Positions 34,554-42,222 of a stretch of 52,744 nt of DNA are shown here, one piece after another. The position numbers and the translations under genes were made by a program. The notes beneath the pieces are model-generated. The model was not told where the DNA came from, searched no databases, and saw only the letters and a list, made by a program, of their open reading frames with translations. How positions within the stretch are numbered: the first letter of the stretch is position 1; every line of letters starts with the position of its first letter. This DNA is from Chitinophagaceae bacterium UBA4857 (lineage in GTDB: Bacteria; Bacteroidota; Bacteroidia; Chitinophagales; Chitinophagaceae): NCBI GenBank assembly GCA_002399735.1, contig DHEF01000034.1, positions 134,779-187,522 of the forward strand, written 5' to 3'.

Positions 34554-35003
34554 TTACTTAACAATTTCTACTGTACCGCCTGCAGCTTCAATAATACTGA
34601 TAGCTTTAGCGCTGGCTGCGTTTACTTTTACAGTAAACTTACCTTTTAATTCACCGTTTCCTAACAACTTAAGTTTGTCGTTTTGACCAATCAGGTTGTT
34701 AATGTATAAATTTTCCAAAGAAAACTCGGTAAAACCATATTTTTCAGCATATTGATCTAACTGACCAACATTGATTACTTTGTATTCAACACGGTGTGGG
34801 TTTTTAAAACCTCTTTTGGGCACACGACGCTGAAGAGGCATCTGACCACCTTCGTGACCTAATTTACGTTTGTAACCTGTACGGGCCTGAGCACCTTTTG
34901 TACCTTTTGTAGAAGTACCACCATGTCCTGATGCTTCACCACGACCAATTCTTTTTTCTTTGTGAGTTGCGCCTTTTGCAGGTCTTAATTCATGTAGTTT
35001 CAT
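34554..35003 (-). CDS. rplO: Ribosomal protein L15
   Basis: 50S protein L15, 149 residues. The glycine/lysine-rich N-terminal extension (GRGEASGHGGTSTKGTKGAQ) and the C-terminal globular domain with VKVNAASAKAISIIEAAGG are diagnostic. It is in spc-operon order between rpmD and secY, 113 bp after rpmD. Confidence 0.97.
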   Translation of the reverse strand: MKLHELRPAKGATHKEKRIGRGEASGHGGTSTKGTKGAQARTGYKRKLGHEGGQMPLQRRVPKRGFKNPHRVEYKVINVGQLDQYAEKYGFTEFSLENLYINNLIGQNDKLKLLGNGELKGKFTVKVNAASAKAISIIEAAGGTVEIVK

Positions 35004-35026
35004 TGTATTGCTTTTATTTTTTACTT

Positions 35027-35098
35027 AGCGCTCCAAAAGCAGTTGGAGCTCGCTTATATGAACGAAAAAGTTTGCAATGTTACGAAAACATTGCAAAC
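35027..35098 (-). terminator. Two hairpins in the rpmD-rplO spacer
   Basis: 35070-35098: GTTTGCAATGTT/AACATTGCAAAC, a perfect 12-bp stem with a 5-nt loop, followed on the minus strand by TTTTT, so it is terminator-like. 35027-35054: CTCCAA/TTGGAG extended by AGCG/CGCT. Together they fill most of the spacer and could adjust transcription into rplO and secY. Confidence 0.6.
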
Positions 35099-35116
35099 CT
35101 TACTATTTTATTTTAA

Positions 35117-35296
35117 TTAAGCTTCTTCAACCTTAACCAGGTGCTCTACTTTACGCACCATACCTAAAACTTGAGGAGTAGCTTCAACTTCTTTAACAGA
35201 GTTGGTTTTGTTAAGTCCTAAAGCTTTTAATGTAAGCTTTTGACGCTCTGGGCGGTCAATAGGACTTTTAACTAACGTAATTTTTATCTTTTTCAT
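35117..35296 (-). CDS. rpmD: Ribosomal protein L30
   Basis: 50S protein L30, 59 residues, read from ATG at 35296 to TAA at 35117. The sequence begins MKKIKITLVKSPIDRPERQK and ends EHLVKVEEA, with the family's LKALGLNKTNSV and GMVRKVEHLV blocks. It sits between rpsE and rplO as in other spc operons. Confidence 0.95.
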   Translation of the reverse strand: MKKIKITLVKSPIDRPERQKLTLKALGLNKTNSVKEVEATPQVLGMVRKVEHLVKVEEA

Positions 35297-35297
35297 G

Positions 35298-35374
35298 ATA
35301 TGTATAAGTTAATAGTTAAAGGTTAATAGTTATTGGTCAAACATTCGATTAACTAATAACGATTAACAATTAAC
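35298..35374. repeat. Word-like tandem array in the rpsE-rpmD spacer
   Basis: AGTTAATAGTTAAAGGTTAA, TAGTTATTGG, GATTAACTAATAACGATTAA and CAATTAAC: repeats of a TTAATAG/GATTAAC word fill the whole 80-bp spacer. Confidence 0.55.
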
Positions 35375-35376
35375 AT

Positions 35377-35895
35377 TTATCCGTTAAATACTTTCTTTAA
35401 TCCCAGTGTTCTGGTTTTAGCTATGCTAACCGGCTCACGTAATAAAGCCAAAGCTTTAAAAGTTGCTTTTACCACGTTGTGTGGGTTGGCCGAACCTAAA
35501 GATTTTGCTAATACGTCAGTAACACCAGCGCTTTCTAACACAGCACGCATACTACCACCCGCAATTACACCCGTACCATGAGCAGCAGGTTTAATTAATA
35601 CTTTAGCAGCACCTTCTTTAGCCCATTGGTCATGAGGGATAGTACCTTTCATTACCGGAACTTTAATCAGGTTTTTCTTAGCGTCTTCAATACCTTTTGT
35701 AATAGCTTCCTGAACTTCTTTAGCTTTACCTAAGCCATGACCTACTACACCTGCTTCGTTACCAACCACTACTAGTGCAGAAAAGCTAAAAGCACGACCA
35801 CCTTTGGTAGTTTTAACCACACGGTTAATGGCAACTACTTTGTCTTTTAATTCAAGGTCACCTGCTTTTACTTTGTTTAAATTTGCTTTTGACAT
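35377..35895 (-). CDS. rpsE: Ribosomal protein S5
   Basis: 30S protein S5, 172 residues, which helps maintain decoding accuracy. The N-terminal dsRBD-like domain (VVKTTKGGRAFSFSALVVVG) and the C-terminal domain (GTGVIAGGSMRAVLESAGV) are clear. It follows rplR by 32 bp. Confidence 0.97.
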   Translation of the reverse strand: MSKANLNKVKAGDLELKDKVVAINRVVKTTKGGRAFSFSALVVVGNEAGVVGHGLGKAKEVQEAITKGIEDAKKNLIKVPVMKGTIPHDQWAKEGAAKVLIKPAAHGTGVIAGGSMRAVLESAGVTDVLAKSLGSANPHNVVKATFKALALLREPVSIAKTRTLGLKKVFNG

Positions 35896-35927
35896 TATTT
35901 CAGTTTTGAAACTTGCGTTGTTGAAAA

Positions 35928-36284
35928 TTAGAATTGTAAACCACCTTCTCTTGCACCTTCGGCTACTGCTTTAACACGGCCATGGTATAAGTTACCACCA
36001 CGGTCAAATACAACAGCTTTTACACCTAACTCACCGGCTTTGCGTGCTACAGCTGCACCAACTAACTTACTTTTTTCAGTTTTGGTACCTGCTTGTGCTT
36101 TAATATCCTTGTCTTTAGATGATGCGGCAGCAATGGTAACACCGTTAGTGTCATCAATTAACTGTGCATAAATATCAGTGTTACTTCTAAAAATTGCCAA
36201 TCTTGGCTTTTCTGATGTTCCACTAATCTTCTGACGAATACTGTAGCGGATTTTTTGCCTTCTAAGAGATTTTACGTTTGACAT
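35928..36284 (-). CDS. rplR: Ribosomal protein L18
   Basis: 50S protein L18, 118 residues, binds 5S rRNA. KIRYSIRQKISGTSEKPRLA and the C-terminal FDRGGNLYHGRVKAVAEGAR are family hallmarks. It is 80 bp after rplF. Confidence 0.97.
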   Translation of the reverse strand: MSNVKSLRRQKIRYSIRQKISGTSEKPRLAIFRSNTDIYAQLIDDTNGVTIAAASSKDKDIKAQAGTKTEKSKLVGAAVARKAGELGVKAVVFDRGGNLYHGRVKAVAEGAREGGLQF

Positions 36285-36364
36285 CTTCTTTTATTTAATA
36301 TCCTGATTCTGCCAGGACTTTATTCAATATTATTTGTACTTACAACTTGCTAAGCCTGCTTAAA

Positions 36365-36919
36365 TTATTTACCAGCAGATTTACCAGCTTTTTTACGTAC
36401 CACTTCACCCATATAACGAACACCTTTTCCTTTGTACGGCTCAGGCTTACGTAAGCTGCGTAATTTAGCCGCAACCTGTCCTATTAATTGTTTGTCAATA
36501 CCGTTTAAAGTAATGATGGGGTTTTGACCTTTTTCCTGTTGTGTAGCAACAGTTAATTCTTTAGGAATTTCAATAATAAAATTGTGAGAATAACCTAAAG
36601 CCAGATCTAACAAGTTACCTTGGTTAGTAGCTTTAAAACCTACACCAATTAATTCCAGTTTACGCTCATAACCATCAGTAACCCCTTTAACAAGGTTAGC
36701 AATAAGTGCACGATATAAACCATGTAAAGCACGGTGTCTGATTTGGTCAGTAGGACGAGAGAAAGTAACTTCTCCGTCTTTTACTTCTACAGTAATATCG
36801 CGGTCAATAGCTTCTTTCAATTCGCCTTTAGGACCTTTAACAGTAATAACATTGTCTTTGCCAACTGTAACAGTTACACCGGCAGGAACAACAACGGGTT
36901 TTTTACCTATACGAGACAT
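36365..36919 (-). CDS. rplF: Ribosomal protein L6
   Basis: 50S protein L6, 184 residues with two related domains. MSRIGKKPVVVPAGV opens the protein, and PEPYKGKGVRYMGEVVRKK is the conserved C-terminal signature. The 132-bp spacer before it (36920-37051) shows no clear motif. Confidence 0.97.
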   Translation of the reverse strand: MSRIGKKPVVVPAGVTVTVGKDNVITVKGPKGELKEAIDRDITVEVKDGEVTFSRPTDQIRHRALHGLYRALIANLVKGVTDGYERKLELIGVGFKATNQGNLLDLALGYSHNFIIEIPKELTVATQQEKGQNPIITLNGIDKQLIGQVAAKLRSLRKPEPYKGKGVRYMGEVVRKKAGKSAGK

Positions 36920-37051
36920 AATTCAGTATTAATATTTTTAAGAAATTTTGACAAGGTGTGTTTAACGTGGTCAGTTTCCGTATAGAGAACTTATATTATC
37001 GCTTAACACTTTTTTTATCAGGCCGCCATTGTCATCATGCCCGATAGTCTA

Positions 37052-37450
37052 TTAATATATGTAGCAAAGAACCTCGCCACCTACATTTTGAGCTTTCGCT
37101 TCTTTATCGGTCATTACACCTTTAGAAGTAGAAATAATAGCTACACCCAAACCGTTTTTAACACGTCTGAACTCAGCAGGTGAAGCATATTGACGCAAAC
37201 CCGGACGGCTTACTCTTTCCAGACTTTGAATAGCGGGCTGTTTGTTGGCAGCATCGTATTTCAAAGCTATTTTAATAAGGCCTTGTTTGTTATCGTCTTC
37301 AAATTTATATTTCAGAATATAGCCCTGATTGTATAAAATTTCAGTCATGCGCTTTTTAAGGTTAGAAGCAGGTATTTCTACAATACGGTGCCCCGCCATT
37401 TGTGCATTCCTAATTCTGGTCAGGAAGTCTGCTATAGGATCAGTTACCAT
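37052..37450 (-). CDS. rpsH: Ribosomal protein S8
   Basis: 30S protein S8, 132 residues, binds the central domain of 16S rRNA; in E. coli it is the spc-operon translational repressor. TDPIADFLTRIRNAQMAGH and the C-terminal GVAIISTSKGVMTDKEAKAQ are typical. It follows rpsN by 86 bp. Confidence 0.97.
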   Translation of the reverse strand: MVTDPIADFLTRIRNAQMAGHRIVEIPASNLKKRMTEILYNQGYILKYKFEDDNKQGLIKIALKYDAANKQPAIQSLERVSRPGLRQYASPAEFRRVKNGLGVAIISTSKGVMTDKEAKAQNVGGEVLCYIY

Positions 37451-37536
37451 CTTTAAGTAAATTGTGAATTGTTATTTGTAAAATTGTTTCTGTCTGCCAG
37501 CAACTTTATAAAAAAATTGTTGACCAACTTTTGTTA

Positions 37537-37806
37537 CTACCAGCTTGCTTTTTTAACACCTGGTATTTTACCATTCAGTGCCATGTCGCGCAAAGCAACC
37601 CTTGAAATACCAAAGTAACGTACATAACCTTTCGGACGACCGGTTATACCACAACGGTTTTTTAAACGTACTTTAGATGAGTTCTTAGGAAGTGCGTCCA
37701 AAGCTGTCCAATCACCTGCTTTTTTTAGCTCTTCTCTTTTAGCTGCATACTGCTCTACCAGTTTTTCCCTTTTGCGTTGACGGGCTGATACCGAAGTTTT
37801 TGCCAT
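37537..37806 (-). CDS. rpsN: Ribosomal protein S14 (zinc-free type)
   Basis: 30S protein S14, 89 residues, the long form. NRCGITGRPKGYVRYFGISR is the conserved rRNA-binding block. Only one cysteine is present, so this is the zinc-independent paralogue. It is placed between rplE and rpsH, the standard spc position. Confidence 0.97.
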   Translation of the reverse strand: MAKTSVSARQRKREKLVEQYAAKREELKKAGDWTALDALPKNSSKVRLKNRCGITGRPKGYVRYFGISRVALRDMALNGKIPGVKKASW

Positions 37807-37867
37807 ATTATTATTTTATTTTAAAATCTGGTTAGTTCAGCACCGCTGCTTAACCAAATACCTTTAC

Positions 37868-38446
37868 TTAATTAGTAGTTTCTTTCTTAGCGTTTTTAAA
37901 CGGCATTCCCAATTCTTTCAATAACTCGTATGCTTCTTCATCAGTAGTAGCAGTGGTTACAAAAGTGATATCCAAACCGGTAATTTTATTTACTTTGTCA
38001 ATATCAATCTCAGGGAAAATAATTTGCTCAGTAACACCCAGGGTATAGTTACCACGGCCGTCAAAAGCTTTTTCGTTAATGCCTTTAAAATCACGTACAC
38101 GAGGTAAAGACACAGCAATTAAACGATCTAAAAACTCATACATCTTCTCACCACGTAACGTAACACGTGCACCAATAGGCATGTTTTTACGTAACTTAAA
38201 GTTCGAAATATCTTTTTTAGATATTGTTGCTACTGCTTTCTGACCAGTTATTGTAGTTAACTCATCAATAGCAATGTCTACCAATTTTTTATCACCCACA
38301 GCACCGTTAACACCACGGTTCAGGCAAATTTTTTCCAAACGTGGAGCCTGCATTACAGATTTGTAAGCAAACTTCTTAACTAAAGCCGGAACCACTTCTT
38401 TAGTGTATTTGTCCGACAATCTTGGGGTATATTTTGTAGTACTCAT
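37868..38446 (-). CDS. rplE: Ribosomal protein L5
   Basis: 50S protein L5, 192 residues, contacts 5S rRNA and the P-site tRNA. NRGVNGAVGDKKLVD, PIGARVTLRGEKMYEFLDRL and ITFVTTATTDEEAYELLKEL are family signatures. It begins 29 bp after rplX. Confidence 0.97.
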   Translation of the reverse strand: MSTTKYTPRLSDKYTKEVVPALVKKFAYKSVMQAPRLEKICLNRGVNGAVGDKKLVDIAIDELTTITGQKAVATISKKDISNFKLRKNMPIGARVTLRGEKMYEFLDRLIAVSLPRVRDFKGINEKAFDGRGNYTLGVTEQIIFPEIDIDKVNKITGLDITFVTTATTDEEAYELLKELGMPFKNAKKETTN

Positions 38447-38475
38447 TTTCTAATGCTTTTAATACTGCTAAGAGA

Positions 38476-38838
38476 TTATATAGTTTCTCCTGATTTCTTT
38501 GACACACGCACAGTTTTCTTACCTTCCTCACGTACACGTTTAACCTTTGTAGGTGCCTTAGCTTTAGCATCCCACAACATAACGTTGCTAATTTGTATAG
38601 GCATTTCTTTTTTAACAATGCCACCTTGCGTGTTTTGTGCCGAAGGTTTAGTGTGTTTAGACACTACATTAACACCTTCAACAATTACTTTACCGGCCTC
38701 AACCAGTACCTCTTTAACTACACGAGGTTTATACTCTAGCTTACCGTTATCATCTTTTCTGGGTTTAGCTGCTCCGGTAATAACAATTACCAAATCACCC
38801 TTCCTGATGTTGTATTTAGGTTTAAATCTGTTGCTCAT
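38476..38838 (-). CDS. rplX: Ribosomal protein L24
   Basis: 50S protein L24, 120 residues, an early assembly protein. A KOW motif is N-terminal (IRKGDLVIVITGAAKPRKDD), and HTKPSAQNTQGGIVKKEMPI is the conserved middle. The spacer to rplN (141 bp) contains an R1 repeat. Confidence 0.97.
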   Translation of the reverse strand: MSNRFKPKYNIRKGDLVIVITGAAKPRKDDNGKLEYKPRVVKEVLVEAGKVIVEGVNVVSKHTKPSAQNTQGGIVKKEMPIQISNVMLWDAKAKAPTKVKRVREEGKKTVRVSKKSGETI

Positions 38839-38874
38839 TTTACTTATTTTCTCTTTATGAGATATTTTTATTTA

Positions 38875-38946
38875 GTTTACCAGCTAAGGTAATTCTGTTC
38901 AACTTTGCTTGCGACGCTCCGTTCATCGTTCCGTTCGCTTATCAGC
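38875..38946 (-). repeat. R1 dispersed repeat, copy 6, inside the ribosomal operon
   Basis: In minus orientation it reads GCTGATAAGCGAACGGAACG, then GAACGGAGCGTCGCAAGC, and ends TTAGCTGGTAAAC. It lies in the rplN-rplX spacer and should be transcribed with the operon. Confidence 0.65.
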
Positions 38947-38979
38947 ATCGTACAAAGGTAAAAAAACCTTTTGTAATGC

Positions 38980-39348
38980 TTAAAGCACTTCAGGGGCTAA
39001 CGATACAATTTTCATGTATCCTTTATCACGCAATTCACGGGCAACCGGCCCAAAAATACGTGTGCCTCTTGGCTCGTCCGATGCGTTTAATATAACAACT
39101 GCATTATCGTCAAAACGAATATAAGAACCATCCTTACGACGCAGTTTGTTAGTTGTTCGTACAATTACCGCTTTTGCTACGGTACCTTTTTTAATACCAC
39201 CGGCAGGTATTGCATCCTTAACAGTAACCACAATTTTATCACCAATTCTGGCGTAACGCTGACCGCTATTACCCAAAACACGGATACACAACACCTCTTT
39301 TGCGCCACTATTATCGGCTACGTTTAACCGGCTTTCTTGCTGTATCAT
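38980..39348 (-). CDS. rplN: Ribosomal protein L14
   Basis: 50S protein L14, 122 residues, at the subunit interface. MIQQESRLNVADNSGAKEVL and the C-terminal GTRIFGPVARELRDKGYMKI are diagnostic. It follows rpsQ by 98 bp; that spacer holds an AGTACTT array. Confidence 0.97.
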   Translation of the reverse strand: MIQQESRLNVADNSGAKEVLCIRVLGNSGQRYARIGDKIVVTVKDAIPAGGIKKGTVAKAVIVRTTNKLRRKDGSYIRFDDNAVVILNASDEPRGTRIFGPVARELRDKGYMKIVSLAPEVL

Positions 39349-39365
39349 CTTGTTAGATTTTTAAT

Positions 39366-39400
39366 AGAGTACTTCGCTTTTAGTACTTAGTACTTAAAAT
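39366..39400. repeat. Word-like tandem array (AGTACTT units) in the rpsQ-rplN spacer
   Basis: AGTACTT occurs at 39368, 39382 and 39389, the last two in direct tandem. It is non-coding. The same GTACTT word also occurs in the qorB/hxlR intergenic region, probably by chance. Confidence 0.5.
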
Positions 39401-39446
39401 ATTATAAAACTATTTTACTTAATACTGACTACGCAGTACCCTTATC

Positions 39447-39704
39447 TTATTTAACTTTTTCTACCACTTCCACCAGTCTCCAACGCTTAGTTTTACTTAG
39501 CGGACGAGTTTCCATGATTTTAACTACATCACCAATGCTGCATTCGTCTTTTTCGTCATGCGCATGAAATTTGGTAGTTTTTTTAAGGAACTTACCGTAG
39601 ATAGGGTGTTTTACTTTACGCTCAACCGCAACCGTAATGGTTTTAGTCATTTTATTGCTGGTAACAACACCAATCCTCGTTTTTCTTAAATTTCTTTCAG
39701 ACAT
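39447..39704 (-). CDS. rpsQ: Ribosomal protein S17
   Basis: 30S protein S17, 85 residues, an OB-fold primary rRNA binder. TRIGVVTSNKMTKTITVAVE and the C-terminal IMETRPLSKTKRWRLVEVVE are typical. It lies 23 bp after rpmC. Confidence 0.97.
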   Translation of the reverse strand: MSERNLRKTRIGVVTSNKMTKTITVAVERKVKHPIYGKFLKKTTKFHAHDEKDECSIGDVVKIMETRPLSKTKRWRLVEVVEKVK

Positions 39705-39727
39705 CTTTATCTAATTTGAATATTATC

Positions 39728-39937
39728 TTAAGCTTCAGCTTGTTTTTGTTTCACTGCAGTTTGAATACGTGCAACGTCTTTACGCAGGCTACGAATACTC
39801 ATTGGGTTTTCCAATGGAGATATAGCGTGGGCAAACTCCAATTTCTTCAAACGAAGTTTATCTTCCTCCAGGCGTGCCTGCAAATCAGCAAGGCTCAAAC
39901 CCTGGATACTTTTATTGAAATCTACTTTTTTTGACAT
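39728..39937 (-). CDS. rpmC: Ribosomal protein L29
   Basis: 50S protein L29, 69 residues, two helices near the exit tunnel. LSLADLQARLEEDKLRLKKL and NPMSIRSLRKDVARIQT match the family. It is 31 bp after rplP. Confidence 0.95.
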   Translation of the reverse strand: MSKKVDFNKSIQGLSLADLQARLEEDKLRLKKLEFAHAISPLENPMSIRSLRKDVARIQTAVKQKQAEA

Positions 39938-39968
39938 CTTTATTTATTTGAAAGTTTGAACTGAGTTA

Positions 39969-40391
39969 TTATGCGGTAACTAAATCACGACGCATGATAA
40001 ATTTGGTTTTGATAGGTAACTTACCGGAAGCAAGGCCTAATGCAGCACGAGCAACTTTTTCGTCAACACCATCAATTTCAAAAATAATACGACCTGGTTT
40101 TACTACAGCAGCCCAGTACTCCAAGTTACCCTTACCTTTACCCATACGAACCTCAGCAGGTTTAGCAGTAATTGGCTTGTCAGGGAAAATACGGATCCAT
40201 ACATTACCCTCTCTTTTCATTTCACGGGTAAGTGCCTGACGAGCTGCTTCAATCTGACGATCGGTAATCCAATGATCGTCAAGTGCTTTCAGTGCATAAG
40301 ATCCAAAAGAAATAGTAGTACCTCTTTTTGCATCACCCTTCATGCGGCCTTTCTGCACTTTCCTATGTTTCGTTCTTTTCGGTTGTAACAT
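39969..40391 (-). CDS. rplP: Ribosomal protein L16
   Basis: 50S protein L16, 140 residues, near the peptidyl-transferase centre. MLQPKRTKHRKVQKGRMKG, IRIFPDKPITAKPAEVRMG and KGNLEYWAAVVKPGRIIFEI are diagnostic. It follows rpsC by 90 bp. Confidence 0.97.
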   Translation of the reverse strand: MLQPKRTKHRKVQKGRMKGDAKRGTTISFGSYALKALDDHWITDRQIEAARQALTREMKREGNVWIRIFPDKPITAKPAEVRMGKGKGNLEYWAAVVKPGRIIFEIDGVDEKVARAALGLASGKLPIKTKFIMRRDLVTA

Positions 40392-40401
40392 CTTAATTCA
40401 G

Positions 40402-40480
40402 TTTGATAATGTTATAATTTGCTAATGTGTAAGTTGCTATCTCATCAGCAAATCATCACATCGACTAATTAGCTTTATTA
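40402..40480. repeat. Word-like array in the rpsC-rplP spacer
   Basis: AATTTGCTAATGTGTAAG, CTCATCAGCAAATCATCACA and CGACTAATTAGC: loose repeats of ATTTGCTAAT/ATCAGCAAAT words, partly inverted. No promoter or gene is seen. Confidence 0.4.
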
Positions 40481-40481
40481 A

Positions 40482-41252
40482 TTATTTTCTATCACCACGG
40501 CCACCGCCTCTTCTATCACCTCTTCTGTCATCTCTTCTATCACCACCTCTTCTTTCACCACCGGTGTTATTACCACCTTCGTTTTTACCGCCGGCAATAA
40601 TGTTAGGGTTAAGGTCACGCTTAGCTAAAACCTCTCCTTTACAAATCCATACTTTAATACCAATTTTACCATACACAGTTTGTGCAAATACGTTGGCATA
40701 ATCAATATCCATACGGAAAGTGTGCAAAGGTACACGTCCTTGTTTAAATTCTTCGCTACGAGCAATCTCTGCACCACCTAAACGACCGCTTAATTTAACT
40801 TTAATTCCTTCGGCACCCATACGTAATGCAGAAGCAATAGCCATTTTAGTAGCTCTTTTAAAGTTGATACGGTTTTCAATCTGGCGGGCAATGGTATCAC
40901 CTACAATCATCGCATCCAATTCAGGACGACGAATTTCCAGAATGTTTATTTGTACATCATCTTTGCCTGTAAGCTTTTTCAACTCCTCTTTAATACGATC
41001 TACTTCTCCACCGCCTTTACCAATGATAATACCAGGTTTAGATGTGTGGATGGTAACAATTAGTTTACCAAGCGTACGCTCAATAACAATTTTAGAAATA
41101 CCGCCTTTATTGATACGTGCATTCAGGTAAGTCCTGATTTTGTGGTCCTCTATCAATTTGCCGGCATAGTCTTTTTTGCTGCCATACCAGTTAGATTCCC
41201 ATCCACGGATGATGCCTAACCTGTTACCAATCGGATTTGCTTTCTGACCCAT
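40482..41252 (-). CDS. rpsC: Ribosomal protein S3 with Arg/Gly/Asp-rich tail
   Basis: 30S protein S3, 256 residues, part of the mRNA entry helicase. The KH domain block KPGIIIGKGGGEVDRIKEEL and the C-terminal domain GVKIWICKGE-like segment (YGKIGIKVWICKGEVLAKRD) are clear. Residues after about 220 form a low-complexity tail of GGERRGGDRRDDRRGDRRGG type, longer than in E. coli. The tail may bind RNA. Confidence 0.97.
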   Translation of the reverse strand: MGQKANPIGNRLGIIRGWESNWYGSKKDYAGKLIEDHKIRTYLNARINKGGISKIVIERTLGKLIVTIHTSKPGIIIGKGGGEVDRIKEELKKLTGKDDVQINILEIRRPELDAMIVGDTIARQIENRINFKRATKMAIASALRMGAEGIKVKLSGRLGGAEIARSEEFKQGRVPLHTFRMDIDYANVFAQTVYGKIGIKVWICKGEVLAKRDLNPNIIAGGKNEGGNNTGGERRGGDRRDDRRGDRRGGGRGDRK

Positions 41253-41264
41253 GTTTTTATTTTG

Positions 41265-41303
41265 ACAATGTGATAATTTGAACGTTTGAATTTAGGTTCA
41301 AAC
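41265..41303. repeat. TTTGAA/TTCAAA array in the rplV-rpsC spacer
   Basis: ATAATTTGAACGTTTGAATT and TAGGTTCAAAC: a repeated TTTGAA word with a perfect 7-bp inverted pair, GTTTGAA/TTCAAAC (41284-41303). Similar words occur at 42108-42131 and 44853-44862. Confidence 0.45.
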
Positions 41304-41377
41304 AGTCTATAATCTTTTATTTAATCATCAGGAATATGTTACTGTTTTCCAATAAACACATCCAAATTTTTACTTAA

Positions 41378-41713
41378 TTACTTAGCGTCAACTATTACAG
41401 TTACGTGGTTGCTTCTTTTTCTTACGCGGTATCCACGACCCTGCGGTGCAGGACGCATGCGTTTTAAAGTTCTGCCACCATCAACAAAAATGGTTTTAAC
41501 GTAAAGTTGTCCTTCGTCGCCACCTTCGTTCTTTTGTTTCCAGTTGCTGATAGCACTTAAAACCAGTTTACGTAAAGGCACTGCCGGGTGTTTAGCGTTA
41601 TGCTCCAATTCCGCCAATACTTTTTCTACTTTCTGACCACGAATAAGATCAGCAAGCAAACGCATCTTACGAGGCGACGTTGGGTAATTTTTTAATTTAG
41701 CTACTGCTTCCAT
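41378..41713 (-). CDS. rplV: Ribosomal protein L22
   Basis: 50S protein L22, 111 residues, lines the exit tunnel. YPTSPRKMRLLADLIRGQKV, then GGRTLKRMRPAPQGRGYRVR is the tunnel hairpin and tail signature. It follows rpsS by 108 bp. Confidence 0.97.
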   Translation of the reverse strand: MEAVAKLKNYPTSPRKMRLLADLIRGQKVEKVLAELEHNAKHPAVPLRKLVLSAISNWKQKNEGGDEGQLYVKTIFVDGGRTLKRMRPAPQGRGYRVRKRSNHVTVIVDAK

Positions 41714-41821
41714 TTTTACTATGTTTATGGTTAAACATTTTCCGGTTATGTACCGGTTAATATTTTACCTTCTTTAGTTTATCTGTTAACCGAAGATTAC
41801 TCTTCGTACAACTTTTAAAAA

Positions 41822-42088
41822 TTAGTCTTTCTTAGAGTGACCTTTGAAGTTTCTGGTTGGAGCAAACTCACCAAGTTTGTGGCCTACCATAAACTCTGTT
41901 ACATATACCGGTATAAATTTGTTACCGTTATGCACAGCAAAAGTGTGTCCTACAAAATCAGGAGAAATAGTTGATCTACGGCTCCAGGTTTTAATTACAC
42001 CTTTTTTGGCTTTACCTTCATTTACAGCAAATACCTTTTTTTCAAGGTGAGCAGCTATGTAAGGACCTTTTTTAATCGAACGTGCCAT
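41822..42088 (-). CDS. rpsS: Ribosomal protein S19
   Basis: 30S protein S19, 88 residues, in the head of the subunit. MARSIKKGPYIAAHLEKKV and GHKLGEFAPTRNFKGHSKKD are diagnostic. It follows rplB; the 134-bp spacer holds an inverted repeat and an R1 copy. Confidence 0.97.
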   Translation of the reverse strand: MARSIKKGPYIAAHLEKKVFAVNEGKAKKGVIKTWSRRSTISPDFVGHTFAVHNGNKFIPVYVTEFMVGHKLGEFAPTRNFKGHSKKD

Positions 42089-42107
42089 ATCTTATTTTAT
42101 CTGTTTG

Positions 42108-42131
42108 AAAATTTGAACAAGTTCAAATTTT
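42108..42131. repeat. Perfect inverted repeat in the rplB-rpsS spacer
   Basis: AAAATTTGAAC, AA, GTTCAAATTTT: 11-bp arms with a 2-bp centre. It could be a hairpin in the operon mRNA or a protein-binding site. Confidence 0.6.
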
Positions 42132-42160
42132 GATGTTAGTACTTTTGTTGCCATTTGTAC

Positions 42161-42217
42161 TGCTGTTGAACGGAGCGTCGCAAGGGACGATGACCAAAGT
42201 TTCTACAGCCGGTAAAC
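42161..42217 (+). repeat. R1 dispersed repeat, copy 7, inside the ribosomal operon
   Basis: TGTTGAACGGAGCGTCGC, AAGGGACGATGACC and TCTACAGCCGGTAAAC. It lies in the rplB-rpsS spacer in the orientation opposite to transcription. Confidence 0.7.
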
Positions 42218-42222
42218 AAATT

